Below are positions 37,506 through 49,910 of a stretch of DNA of 64,000 nucleotides, in pieces. The stretch is from NCBI RefSeq assembly GCF_041146395.1, contig NC_090989.1, positions 242,968,843 through 243,032,842 on the forward strand. The letters run 5' to 3'. Position numbers and translations under genes: made by a program. Position 1 is the first letter of the stretch. Every line of letters begins with the position of its first letter. This DNA comes from Eulemur rufifrons (Eukaryota; Chordata; Mammalia; Primates; Lemuridae). The notes beneath the pieces are model-generated. The model ran no database searches, was not told the DNA's origin, and saw nothing but the letters and a program-made list of their open reading frames with translations.

Positions 37506-39460
37506 GTAAGACATTTATTGTATTTTGACATTCAGATTGATTTTTGCTGGTTGAAGATGAGCACAATTACAAAGAGAAACATTCTACCGTAGTAAAGAAG
37601 GTTAAGCTACTGAATCATATTGTTTTTCTGACTTTTACAAATAGACATAGTCATTTCCCCCAATATTCTCATAAGAACTGGAATTAGAAATTGAATTCCC
37701 TTTTCTTATTCTTTCTCCCTCTCCTTCACTTGCATTTTCCTCATTCTCTCATTGTTACACAAGGATTATTACATAGAGATATCTTGGAGATTTCTGGGGA
37801 TGTCTGCAGGGGTATGTTGAATATGAAGATCCTCCTAATGTTATGGACAACAGCTAGGTGTCCCTCTTAAAATGGTTGCACACAAAGAGTGAGCTATGAG
37901 GATCCCAGCTCTACATGCTTTACAGACTGTACATATGGATAGTTCAGTGAAAGTCATTCATATCAGATACCAGGCATTTCAACACAAAAAAGAAACAGTC
38001 TCTTCTATTGAACAACTCTCTAGTGGGAAGATATTTACAGTATACTCCTCTAGGTCTTTAATCATCATTTGAATTACAAAAATAAAGTTAAATAAAACCA
38101 GTTTAAGGGACATAATACTGGGGGCCTCATTCAGGATGGCATTAATCCTTTCATTTGTTTGGTTATACCCTGCTTTCCAAATTGAATGATTTAATTTATT
38201 CAAAACCATTCTCTGAATGAACATTTCTTAACTTGCAGAAGAGCCTCCTTTCTTAATCCACAATCCACACTTCTCCATTTCATCCATAAGTAACTAATAC
38301 AATGTTCTTAAAATATCTTGCACAAACCATGATACATCATGCCACTGGATCGAGGAAGATGAATAATCTTTTTCTAGATCCAGAAGACCGAGACTATAAC
38401 CCATTTTTCTCTGTCCTTCACAGGGAACATAAATCACCATATCATCATCCTTCTTTGCCTCTTATATACAGAAAATAATTGTAGACATATTGCATATTCT
38501 TTGCAGAAAACAATTCCTCTATTGCCTCTCTCCCTTTTTGTTCCTTCCCTGAAGCAAACCCAGCTCTTTAAAGCTCAACCCCTTTAAGTAGAATGAGAGA
38601 AGGAATTTTCAGACAGAACCCAAAAAGGGCTAGAAATTAAAACTTGGTTTCTTCACAGAATATATGTCATATGTTAAGAAAGCCCAGAAGTCATGCATGA
38701 TATAATTACCTATAATACCTGCGGACCAAAACGTGGCTTCTTAGCACCCAGTGGACATGTCCCTAAACACAAGGCATCCTACCCTTGTGCACTTAATGGA
38801 GTATGTCAACTCAGACTGTGCGATTTAGAAGCTTAGAAACACCCAGGTACTTTCAGTTGGTGGATTTGTCACCTGACAATTACAATTCTGCTTCAAAAAT
38901 AAAATTAGCCTGTAGAAATGTGATTGTGACCAAATGATGAATAAGCTCGGAAAAGGAATCGCACCTCCAGCTTTCAGGAATTAGGCTGGACTAAACTGTG
39001 CTGAAAGAAAGTGAATCGAGCAACTGAGGCAGAAGGCAGCTCTTCCTGTTGTGTGAAATGATTCACAGTGGACTCAGGGCCAACGAGGGGTGCATAGGAG
39101 CACATCCAGGCATCCTGACGTCTTGAGCAGATCCAAATTTAGCCTTCAGACTCTTGCTTTTTACTGAACTAGGATACAATTTCTCATTCCCAAAATATAA
39201 TGAGGGGGAGATGGAGTGGAGAATTTTAGAATCATGAATATATTGAGTGGAGAAACTTAAAAACAATTTTGAATATCTTCCTTATATAGTGAAAAATAGA
39301 CCCCAAATCAGTGAGTGCTGTGAGCTGGGTCATATCACTTAATCAGGGACTAATCAGAATCTGGATCATTCATTTGAAGTTTTGGTTTTTAAAATGCATT
39401 TTATGTGTTAATTCATTCATTTTTTTTCATGCATTTTTGTGTTTACTCATTCAACAAATT
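37506..39460. other. Unclassified stretch
   Basis: No repeat or RNA gene recognised. Pyrimidine-rich near 37,690-37,760. Confidence 0.35.
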
Positions 39461-39462
39461 TG

Positions 39463-39702
39463 GGTTCTGTGAATAGACTGTCTGGGTTTGAAACCCTGAC
39501 TCTGGCACTTGTTAGCTGAGTGATTTTTATGAAATTGACTTAACCTTTTGTTCCTCTCTTCCTTCATCTGTAAAACAGGCACAGTAAAATATCTACCTTC
39601 CAGAGATGTTGTGTGGCTTAAGTAAGTTAATTCATGCAAAGAGTTTAGGACAAAGCCTGGCATACAAGACATGTTCAATGTGTGTTAGCCACTGTTATTA
39701 GC
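39463..39702 (+). repeat. MIR SINE, sense, near full length
   Basis: 'gactgtctgggtttgaaacc', 'ctctggcacttgttagctga', 'ccttcatctgtaaaacaggc', 'gacaaagcctggcatacaag' and 'tgttagccactgttatta' follow MIR throughout. The 75-codon minus frame inside is a shadow. Confidence 0.85.
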
Positions 39703-41754
39703 CCTTAAATGTCATCTCTTGTAGATAAGACTTTTAAATTAACATCTCACATTTTGAGTTCTGAGATTCATCTTCAAATTTTCTAATTTATGTGGAAGAG
39801 GTCTTCCTAAATCAAAACCTAGTACCTCAAATTACCAAGACCCACGTTTCACTATTTATCCTCCTCCAAATCACCATCGTTTCTGTATGCTGTCCCATCA
39901 CACCATCCTTTTTTGTTACACTGTTCCCTAGACGTAGGAAAAAAGTCTACAACAATGCATGCTTCAAATAAAAACTCTCCCAAATGGGACTTCTTTTTCT
40001 TCAGAATTGCCTCAATTTCTCTCTTTTCTTTAAAGAAAGTGATAAACCTAATACATAAATACAATAATTATTAGTGTTTTTACATTAAAATAATATTTTA
40101 AAACTCAATCTACAAGCAAGATATGACAGATGAAATATTGAGTCGTAGGACAAGTGAGGAAAGACAGTGCATTACTTTTATTTTGCTTTCATTTTCCCTC
40201 TTCCTTTGCTCTATATTTCTGTTTTATTTCATTCAGTGATGGTCGCTAAAGTAAATAAACATCTTTTGTTTCTGTAAATAAATGTTCATAAATCTATATA
40301 TGTATGTGTATACATCTGTAAAATGAGGAAACATTTTATCTACCAGCGAATCTCCTCAAGAATTTCTAGCAATAGCAACACTCAGAAGGAAAAAATGGTA
40401 CACGTCCCAGTGGAGGTGCTGTGAAGTTGCCGAGGCCCCAGCCATCACCCACCCATCTACATGACTTGTGAGTTGACAATTGACTTGCAGATTTCCTGGA
40501 AGCCACATTCAGCCACATAAGAGATTAAAAGAAACAAAAAGAAGTGAGAAAAAGAGAGAGAGATACTATCATGGTTTCTCTGTGAAACGTAAGTACCTAT
40601 AATATGTACCTTTGAAGAAGGCCGTGTTATGCTCTGCAAGACTCCTGGACTGGGCTTGTTAGCAGTACCTATAATAATATTAACATTCTCTAGGGTTTTA
40701 AGTGGGATTTCTGATTTCTTTAAGAGAAACGCCATTAAAAAACTGAACCATGCGCATCATACTTACAGAGAATGTATAAGAACATAACCTCTTGTAGATA
40801 TTGTATTGTCTACTCTTATGCCTCACAATGAAACTACCCTAACTAGTGATACTGAGTCACCTGTAAATAATGTTTACTAAAACCATAGTCCAGAAATAAG
40901 TATCTAAACACATACATGTAAATATAAACTATATGACCTGCAGATCTCTTATAGTTCTGATTCTAATATGCTCTGACCAGATCTAAACTTCAAAATCACT
41001 GCCAGTGACTACAGGGAGACACGTGTTTATCTGGTGCTACAGGTAAGTTTCAAAATCATACTGCTACCGAATAACAAGTGGATGATGCAGGGGAAGTGTA
41101 TAGGGTGAGCAAAATGACTAACATTAACCTGATTTTCATTTCCTTTCTTCTTTCCAACTTTTGCTATCTTGGAGAACCTGCTAATGTGTCAGCTCTCTAT
41201 TCTGCTGAGCCTGTCCGTTAGAAATAATATTTCTACACTCAATATCAATAATGCAACTGCCACGGAGAAAATTCAGGCCAGTTACAATGCATGGTACAAA
41301 GCTATCTAAGATATAAGTGTGGGCGTTTCAGCTTGGGTCTTATCTCATTTGAAATTGAAATATGTTTGCAGTGCTTGAATGTGGGAAGATTAATTATCAC
41401 CTCTGTTTCAAAATAAGCAGCAGTAGAAACCCATCACACGAAAATGTGGAAGTGACATTGTCGACAGCTAACAAGAGAAGTTTTCAGCTGGAAAAGGGTG
41501 CAAACAGAAACAAATGCATTCATATTTCTAATCTGCAGCCAAACAAAAATGGTGTTTGATACTGGCTGAGTTTGCCTCAGAAAATCAGGGACCCATTTTG
41601 ATTAAAATGCTAAATGCAGCAAGATGCACCACGGAATTCTGTCTCCCACTTATATCAATGATTATACGTTTCCAAGGTCAAGCTAGCTCTGGCATTTTCC
41701 CCCCCAGCAAGAGAAAAGAAAACATAAACACAGTCCCACGGGCCCTCGGCAAAG
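39703..41754. other. Repeat-poor unclassified stretch
   Basis: No interspersed repeat recognised. From about 40.9 kb the sequence looks single-copy. Confidence 0.4.
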
Positions 41755-41915
41755 AAATTAATCTCTCTAAGCTTCAGTTTCCCCATCTACAAAACGGACA
41801 TAATAAGTACATACTTAACTCGTAGAGTAGGCACAAGTCTATTATGTATTAGTATAAACAATTAACACAGCATCTGGCAGCCAGTAAGGGCTCAATAACT
41901 GCTAGCAATTGCTCT
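41755..41915 (+). repeat. MIR SINE, sense
   Basis: 'ctctaagcttcagtttcccc', 'catctacaaaacggacataa', 'acagcatctggcagccagta' and 'agggctcaataactgctagc' are MIR. Confidence 0.8.
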
Positions 41916-43400
41916 TGCAAAACCATCCTACTCTGCTCTAAGACCACAAAAACAAAAACTCTTCCTTCCTGTCTGAATGCAGCTCTATCTCAAATAGTGA
42001 GGGAAATAAAAGGTTCAGTTTATCCATTCCTCCTAAACTTCAGTGATTATAAGAGTTCATTTTGGTGCTTCATTCCGGAAAGATACTTCTTTTTTACTGT
42101 TGTTTTAAATGCCATGTCAGAACTCCATAGTTAATATCAGGTCTTTCAGAAAGGTCTGTTAGGCCGTTTGAACGCCAGCATTGTGCAGCCCAGGTCTCAT
42201 TATGGAGCCCTTTTGTTAACAGGAAGGTGTGAAGTTAGTGAGTCTGCTGCCCGTACCATACATTAAGAAAATGAGATGAAAATGGTATAAATTCAAATCA
42301 TTTGGCCCCTTCTCCATCTCTACTTCTCTCTCAATTTATGTTACACAATGACATAAAGTACCACCTTTAGAGGTGAGCCTGCCCCATGGTTAATCATTCT
42401 GATACATGCTAAAATACCTCACACTATAATTTAACATGAAGAACAGCTAGGGGTTGTGTTGAAACTGTCATGACTCACAGGAATCTACTAATTTTGTCCT
42501 GTTCACGTTCATTCTATAACTTTGCAAGAATTTCTGCCAACGTTGGTGGGGGTGGCAACCGTGATTAAAAAGAAAAAAAAGGAGAGAGAGAGAGAAAGAG
42601 AGAGCAGCTCTTTGTGAAATGGCATCTCGAGTCTATGCCATTGATAGTGTCTTTCTGATTCCCCAGGCAAGCTCTTTCTGAGCCACTCTAAGCCCTCCAG
42701 AGACAATTGCTTTTATGAAAGTCAAGCTTCCTTCCATCGGGCTCTCACATCTTCGGCAACAGTCATCATTCTTGAAGCTAGAAGTGTTGTCTGCTATCTT
42801 GATGTTGCTGGTGCTGAAAATGGCAAACAAAGTCAGCCTGATTGTTTTAGGTTTGGATTAGTCTGGAGTGCATAGAGAAACATTTTAAAATACTTATTTT
42901 GACTATCAAAGTGAGTCGATTTGACAGCAGTCGTCAGGGGAAAAATGTGCACCACGCAGGCACACAAACATTCCACAGCAACCAGCTCCAGCTACTTTGC
43001 AGTAGCACATTAGAAGGAAAATTGCTTTCATGAACATCAGTGAAAAAGAGGGCAGTTCTCCAAGTTACTTTGGAGAAGGTACAGCCACAGTGTGGCATCC
43101 GGGATGGCATGGAGGTCAAAGGACTTTGGAAGTAAACTCTTACAGCACATAATCTCGTTGCATTGTATGTGTGGTTTGATGCATTATGTGTTTTTATGCA
43201 AAATGTAACTATTTATAAATCAGACATAGATTGGCGAATTCTGGTCTGTTATGCCCAAACACAATGGTAATTAACAGAAAGGAGAGTAATTTGGGTAAAT
43301 AAATTGAGAAAAAACAAACAACTGTCATACAACAAAATAAAAGCAAAAATAAAATGAACTAGTTATGATAAAATTTATCTGCTGAAAGCAGTTTTAGAAT
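41916..43400. other. Repeat-poor, single-copy-looking stretch
   Basis: Apart from the GA microsatellite, no repeat was recognised. It has more mixed base composition and more CpG than most of the window. A candidate regulatory region, unproven. Confidence 0.35.
42581..42604. repeat. (GA)n microsatellite
   Basis: GA units with one interruption, preceded by an A-run. Confidence 0.85.
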
Positions 43401-45194
43401 TCAGTTCAGTCACCTAAAAATCTGCGTTTGTGAATGGAAAGCTACCCAGACCATTCTGATCGTACTATGTGGTACCTTTTTAGATTAGTTAGTCAAATGA
43501 GAAAACTCCCATTTATATGGCAGGGAACTGCATGACTCTTCACAGAAATATATAAAATTAAAGATGGATTTTTTTCTATAACTTTCTAATAATAACAAAG
43601 TTTATATTTAATCAATTTGAAATGTCATGATTGCCAATTTCCAAGAGAAATTAAATCATCCAGTATTTATCCCAGTAAAAGATTGATGTCTAACTAAGGG
43701 CCTTTCATGATGTATAATTACCAACTCTATTTTTAAGCCAAAAAAACCTACTTACTTTGCCACAAACAAATATTATTTGGAAATAATTATCCCTCAACAT
43801 GTTTCCAAAAGGTATATACACACTGTCATGTGATGTCTTCCACATTTATAGACATGAAGAAAAATCAGGGTAATTTCTTCATATTATTAATAATTAGAAA
43901 AGGAAGTTGTACAGAATACTCTTTCAGATCATCTGGACATAATATATGGAGCCATATTTTCAATATTTTTAAAAGCTAATATTCAGCATACTTTCTTCTA
44001 TATAATTACATCCTTCAAATCCCTTACCTCTTGGTAGTTAGATTTCTATACTAAGTAATAAACAAATTCCATTTTCATTACAGAGATAAATGTTAAAAAG
44101 AGATCATAAAGGTAACAGAAGTAAGATAAGCATTCATCTAGTTTGCGAAGCATTCATGTGATTTTTATGGCACGTGCTCATAAGCTCCCGCCAAGGATGT
44201 AGACGTCTCATACGAAAGCTTCGATCTCACTCCCACCTCAAGGTAAGAGCTGGTCTGGGACTAGCTTCCTTTTGACCCCCTCTTCAACACCAGGTTCACG
44301 CCTGCCTTGAAGTTCTGGATCTAGTCTTCCAAACAAAAGGAAATGTGTCCTGATATGTTTTAGAGTGGGCCCACTCTCATGCTCTTCTAGATTTATCTCC
44401 ATTCTCTCCATCTCAAATCAGTTCTGGCCTTCGGTTTGTAAAAGAAGCATTATTATTCATTCTCATTATCGAATAAAATTTGACTTCATATGAACATTTA
44501 TTTCCCAAAGAACCTTCCTTATCACCACACTGAGACAATCTGAACCCCATGTTTCATTTTCTTCTCCCTAACAATGACTTTTAGGTATAACAGCCCTTTG
44601 CAGGGTCAGAGGCACTGTGATTTCTAGTAGAAGAAATTCAACTTGAATTAGTCCGTTAAGAAAAGCTCACAAATACAGGAAGGATGGGACAGAGCTGAGA
44701 TCAGCAACAGTATGCTATCTCTTGCTCCTGTTTTTCTCGACCCAGTGTCTTCCTTCTCCCCTATATGTAGAAGCAGCTTCTAAACTCATTTCCTTCTACC
44801 TCCCCTCCAGAGAGGAAGTGACTCTTCCTAACCCACTTCATTTCCAGATAATTGTAGGAGATAGAAATTGATTATGACTGGCTAAGTTTGAACTTTATCT
44901 CAGAAAGGTGATTACAATTTTCAAAACCTCCTATAATGTGGAAAAGGTGGGGAGAAAGAGCTTCCAGAAAGAACCTGGCTAGGAAAAGAAAAGGGTAAAG
45001 AAGGTGTGTGGCCATCAGGAGAAAGCCAGGGGAACTGATACGGGAAAAACAACTTATCCTCACTACAACTTCCTGTGCTGTGGACAGATTGTGGCTGTCA
45101 GGGAGAAAATTTATCAGATTAAACACATTCATGTGTTTGTCTTTCTCTGCCATTTATCAAATGCACCTATTCCATGGAGAAATATAAAAGTACC
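43401..45194. other. Unclassified stretch
   Basis: AT-rich to 44.1 kb, more mixed afterwards. No repeat or exon recognised. Overlapping short frames on both strands near 45.0 kb have no protein similarity I can see. Confidence 0.35.
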
Positions 45195-45702
45195 TGTGAT
45201 GGTTAATTTTATGTGTCAACGTGACCAGGCCATGTTGTACTCAGATATCTGATCAAGCATTAGTCTGCATGATGCTGTGAAAACGCTTTTGGATGAGGTT
45301 AACATTTAAATCTGTAGACTGAATAAAGCAGATTACTCTCCCTGATATGAGTGGACCTCATCCCCTTAGCTGAAGGCCCGAATAGAACAAAAACCGGACC
45401 CACTCCTGAGTGAGAAAAAATTCCTCCTGCCTGACTGCCTTCAAACTGGGACACTGGGCTTTATTCCTGCCTTCAGAATAAAACATCAGCTTTTCCCGAG
45501 TCTTGAGACTTCTGGCCTTTGGATTGGAACTACACCATCAGCTCTCCTGGGTCTCCAGCTTGCCGACTCACCCCACAGATCTTGAGACTTGTCAGCCTCC
45601 ATAATCATGTGACCCAATTGTGTACAGACACAATTGTGTGTGCGTACACACATCCACATACGTCCTGTTGGTTCTGTTTCTCTAAAGAGCCCTGACTAAT
45701 TT
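45195..45702 (+). mobile_element. MLT2-type ERVL solo LTR, sense, near complete
   Basis: Starts 'tgtgatggttaattttatgt' and runs through 'gaggttaacatttaaatctg', 'ctgaaggcccgaatagaaca', 'ctgcctgactgccttcaaac', 'gctctcctgggtctccagct', to 'ttctgtttctctaaagagcc' and 'ctgactaattt'. Flanks 'gtacc' and 'ctacc' are a possible imperfect 5-bp duplication. Non-coding, with no internal ERVL genes. Confidence 0.9.
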
Positions 45703-46189
45703 GCTACCGTCCTGTGTGTTTATATTCTCTGTGAGAAATCCTAATGTAAAGAAAGAACACAGAAAGTTCAGAAACCCCACCCAGAGTGTGAGTACCCTCT
45801 TTACTGGCTGGAGACAGTGAAAAAGCCAACTTTTACTTCTCAAGGAAAAAGTGACATGCTCTAATGCAGTCAATCTGTAGGAGAAAACATATCCTTAGGT
45901 CTCCAGAGTCCTGGAGCCCACTAGGTAGGAATGAGTGACAATTCTACTTTTTTGCCATTGCCACTGTATATAAAATAGAGTCTTAAAACAAGCTTAAGTC
46001 TTAAGGGCTGGGACAAAGGCTTCTTATTACATTTCCTCACCCCTCAGTTCCAGCCAGCTCTTCTGCTATTATAACTCACGGAGATTTTGTGAAAATTAAA
46101 TGGGCTACTATATATTAAAATTCCTACCAAAAATTACAATACAGAAGCATCCAACAAAATTTGTTTCCATATTTTGCCTCTGTGCACAA

Positions 46190-46705
46190 AAGAATTGACA
46201 AAGCTGGCCTGAGACTGCTATCTTTAGAAAGCCCTGTCTGCAAGGTTGGTCCTTGGCTGGCATCTGGGTACTTGGATTTCAGAATCGTTCCCACCATTCC
46301 CTAGGTGATTAGATTGGCTCACGCTAAATTGTGCAAATCATAGGTTTATGCTAAATATTTGCTTTCCTTCCCTGAGTCTCAAACTTTTGTTACCAGAGGG
46401 TGCCTACATGACCAGTCCCCAGTAAAATCCTTGGGCACTAATTCTCTAATGGGCTTCCCTATAGACAGCATTTTACATTTCTTACCACAATTCAATGCTG
46501 GAAGAATTAACCAGGTCTTGTGTAACTCCACATGGAGAGCATTTTTAGAAGTTTGTATCTAAGTTTTCTCCAGACTTGCCCCTACTTGCCTTTTCCCTTT
46601 GGTAATTTTGCTTTAATTTAATAAATGTCAGCCATGAGTACAACTATATGTAGAATCTGTGAGTCCCAGTGAATCACCAGGGTAGTGTTGGGGAAACCCT
46701 AACCT
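46190..46705 (+). mobile_element. Probable ERV solo LTR, sense
   Basis: 'gattagattggctcacgcta', 'caaatcataggtttatgcta', 'aaaatccttgggcactaatt', 'ctctaatgggcttccctata', then a polyA signal in 'tttaataaatgtcagccatg' (about 46,618) and 'gtgagtcccagtgaatcacc'. This is an LTR-type layout that I recognise as a mammalian ERV LTR, but I cannot name the subfamily. The 67-codon frame inside is spurious. Confidence 0.6.
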
Positions 46706-48137
46706 GGCCTCTAACTTCCTAGCTACTCCCTTCAAATTCAGCTCAATCTTCCAAAATCTGTTATATTTCAGCCTATGCCTTATTTCTGTAGAGTCTACAA
46801 AGATTCCACTAGCCCAGGGATGTAAAGCTGAATATATACCCAAAGTAATTTGGGGTTTAGAATAGCAATCTTTCTTTTTATGATAATTTGCTAGTGGGGC
46901 TAGTTATGTAGATAAAGAAGATATAACCATATATTATATATATCAGATTTTAAGTCTGCATCCCTAGTTAAGGCAACACATTTGGTTATTTTAGATATGC
47001 AATTGAGGCCCAAGGGTTTATGTCATAAGCATAGTAACAACATTTTTAATCTAGGGAAATTTTAAGGCAGATAAAACCAAGATGCCTACCTGAACCACGC
47101 AAAAACAAAAAGCAATGAAACAAATCAATAAAAACTCACAGAATACCTAGCTTTGAGCAATGTTCTTTTACAATGAAATCTCCAAGATGAATTAATTGTA
47201 AAATCTACATGAAAGTAACTGGATGAGGTAACTTGGTAAATGGGATTATAATTTTTGCTTAGGACCCTTTTTACCTATAGCTAATTATTTCCCTTTAGTC
47301 GGTAACATTAAATATTTTATTCTCATGTTTTTAATTTAAAAAGTAGAATCAATTCCTTTATTTCTGAAATATTTTCCTCTTTCTCAATCTGTCAGTAAAA
47401 AACAGTTAGAACACCAGGGTTTACCATGAGCAGATAATATTCTTAGAGGGTAATGTCCTTAAGATGGTAGAAATGCTGGTCTTTTCTCTTTCCCAATGAA
47501 TAAGTTTTATCAGCATAGAAAGTAAAAGTCCCATTAAATACTCACAGACAGGAGTAAATATAGGTGGCTAATTTATGTGGCTCAATGGAGTCTTGAGTAC
47601 AGTAGGGGACTGTAAAGTTACAAAAGCTACACCCATACACACAACCCTGTTTTCTCTGCCAAGGGTATTATATCATATATGTACTTCCCATGTCTCTAAG
47701 AGCCCTCTGATCCTCCCAAACTTCTAAAATTTATTTGCTAAAAAATAAAGCACAGGAAACAACCCACAACAGAAAGCAGGAGTGAAGACATACTGAAACG
47801 AGGAGGAATTAGTGAAATACTACCTATTTACTAATGAAATCTGCCATTTCATTGCACCCCCTCCCCTTGGCTCAGCTGCTCTGGCCAGACAGGCTTTTAC
47901 CCTCCTCCCAGGGAGACAGGACAGTGTCGTTTTCCCTTTAAAGAAACTGGCTGAGTTGAGAGAAAAGATCCAGTCATTTGGGAATAGTCTAACAAAAGAG
48001 CCATGTTCCTGCCTTGTTATCCAATAATGGATCCTATCACTCACCCTGTGCCACTCATATGCTCAGAGCTGACAATCTGTACTTTATGTTTTATTAATAA
48101 ACAATCTTATTTTTTGTTAATAAACGACATTTTTATT
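46706..48137. other. Unclassified stretch
   Basis: No repeat recognised. Opposing frames near 47.8-48.0 kb mirror each other and look like chance. Confidence 0.35.
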
Positions 48138-48148
48138 TATGCTTTATT
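48138..48148. repeat. Alu target-site duplication, left copy
   Basis: 'tatgctttatt', repeated at 48,437-48,447. Confidence 0.8.
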
Positions 48149-48436
48149 TATTTTTATTTTATTTTATTTGAGACAGAGTCTCACTCTGTTACCCAGGCTA
48201 GAGTGCCGTGGCTGATGGGAAACTCCTGGGCTCAAGCAATCCTTCTGCCTCAGCGTCCTGAGTAGCTGGGACTACAGGCATGCACCACCATGCCCAGCTA
48301 ATTTTTCTATATATTTTTTAGCTGTCCAGCTAATTTCTTTCTATTTTTAGTAGAGATGGGGTCTCACTCTTGCTCAGGCTGGTCTCGAACTCCTGAGCTC
48401 AAATGATCCTCCCGCCTCAGCCTCCCAGAGTATATC
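48149..48436 (-). mobile_element. Alu SINE, strepsirrhine type, truncated and internally deleted, antisense
   Basis: Reverse tail 'ttatttttattttattttat', then 'gagacagagtctcactctgt', ending 'cagcctcccagag'. The Alu head is missing, so this is a 5' truncation at insertion, since matching 11-bp duplications flank it. About 25 bases around the 'catcagcctagctcacag' block are deleted near 48,213. A diverged form of the lemur insertion is present ('ctatatattttttagctgtc'). Confidence 0.9.
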
Positions 48437-48447
48437 TATGCTTTATT
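48437..48447. repeat. Alu target-site duplication, right copy
   Basis: Identical to 48,138-48,148. Confidence 0.8.
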
Positions 48448-48479
48448 GATAAGACATTTTCAAAATTGTTGACAGTCAA

Positions 48480-48869
48480 ACATTATTAAACATTTCAAAA
48501 TTCTCAAAAAAATGAAAATTAGAGGCCAAATAACCCCTCCCTAAAAAGGAGCTCAGAGAAAATGCAGACAAAGAAAATTAAAATGAAGATGTAAAAACCT
48601 TTAATACACTCAAAAAATAGAGAAAATTAGCAAGATTCTATAAAAAAGAAACCTTCAGAGAACAAAAAATAAATTTCAGATACTAAAAATATAACAGAAA
48701 TAAGTATTATTTAAGAATTGTTGAAAAATGGAGCTGAAGAAATCTCACAGAATATGAACCCCAAATTCAGAGAGAAAAAATATGAAAAAAAATTTAATTA
48801 AAGGAACAACCTTTAAGTCCAACACCCAACTGTACATGTTCTAAAAAGACAAAGTAGCAGATATGTTGG
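48480..48869 (+). mobile_element. Ancient L1M/HAL1-like ORF1 region, sense (left part)
   Basis: A-rich plus strand with L1 ORF1-like fragments and stops in all frames. It resumes after an inserted L1 3' end. Confidence 0.45.
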
Positions 48870-49105
48870 ATAAACAAGTCTAGAGACCTAATGTAGGACT
48901 TGTGGGTTATAGTGTACATGGGATTCATATCAAACAAGAAGATTTTGGCTAGTCAAGTCACAAAAACAAAAAAGAGTGGGTAACTACATGAGATGATGGG
49001 TATGTTAACTTGCTCGAATAGAATAATCTTTTAACAATTTGTACCCCATAACGTCATGTTGTATATCTTAAATATACACATAAAGTCATTTTTTTTTTAA
49101 AAAGG
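48870..49105 (+). mobile_element. L1MB-like 3' end, sense, inserted in older L1
   Basis: 'agtctagagacctaatgtag', 'gtaactacatgagatgatgg', 'gtatgttaacttgctcgaat', 'cataacgtcatgttgtatat' and 'cttaaatatacacataaagt' are the L1MA/L1MB 3' UTR terminus with a short A-rich end. Confidence 0.75.
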
Positions 49106-49910
49106 GAGATAATGCAGAAAAATGAGCAGGAGAAAAGTATTAAAGAAATGAAATAAGATTTTCTTTCATAACTGTAAGACTCGTATCTCCAGATTTAAAA
49201 GGGCTCTCAAGGTGCCTGTCAAGAGATGAATGGAGAAAGACCCACAGTAGGACACATCGATGTAAATTTTCATAACAGCTTGGGTAAAGTAGAAATCCTA
49301 AAATATCCTGATTGGCAGAAATAACAGATGAAATACAAAGATTAGCACACTACAGCCCACTTCTCGAAAGCAGTACCAGAAACCAGAAAATAATGGAGTT
49401 TAAGACCCTAAAATCATTTAGGAAAATATTTTCAACATAGAATTCTGTACATAATCAAAATTCAATCAAGGGTTGCATAAAGATACTCTTAATAATGCAA
49501 TGCAAAGGATCAGAAAATTAACCTCCATTTATCCATTCTGTGTTAACTACTGGAGAATGTGCTCAATACAGGGAAAGAGTAAACCTAGGAAGAGAAAGAA
49601 ACGGGATCTGCAATCAACAGGAAAAAGGCAAAGGAAATTCCTAAAATAATGATGAAAAGAAATCACAGGATAAATGCACAAGGCCTACCAAACCACCAGT
49701 CAAGTCTGGAGCAGCAATACGGAAGGCTCTGGAAGGGATATCTTGCAGGAGAATATGGAACCCATAGTTGACTGATGTGTTTGACCCCAATGAGAAAAGT
49801 TTGTTTGCTCTGTTAGAGAGCGTGAGGAATATTTTATAATACGTCCGTAGAAAAACTTCACCAGAGGAAAAAGTAAGATCATTTTTAATATTTATAGAAA
49901 AAAATTTCAT
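49106..49910 (+). mobile_element. Ancient L1M/HAL1-like ORF1 region, sense (right part)
   Basis: 'gagaaagacccacagtagga' plus 'cacatcgatgtaaattttca', 'aaataatggagtttaagacc', 'tttcaacatagaattctgta', 'gagaatgtgctcaatacagg' and 'agaaagaaacgggatctgca' track HAL1/L1M ORF1-derived consensus wording in order. All frames are broken. The 89-codon minus frame here is a shadow. Confidence 0.6.
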
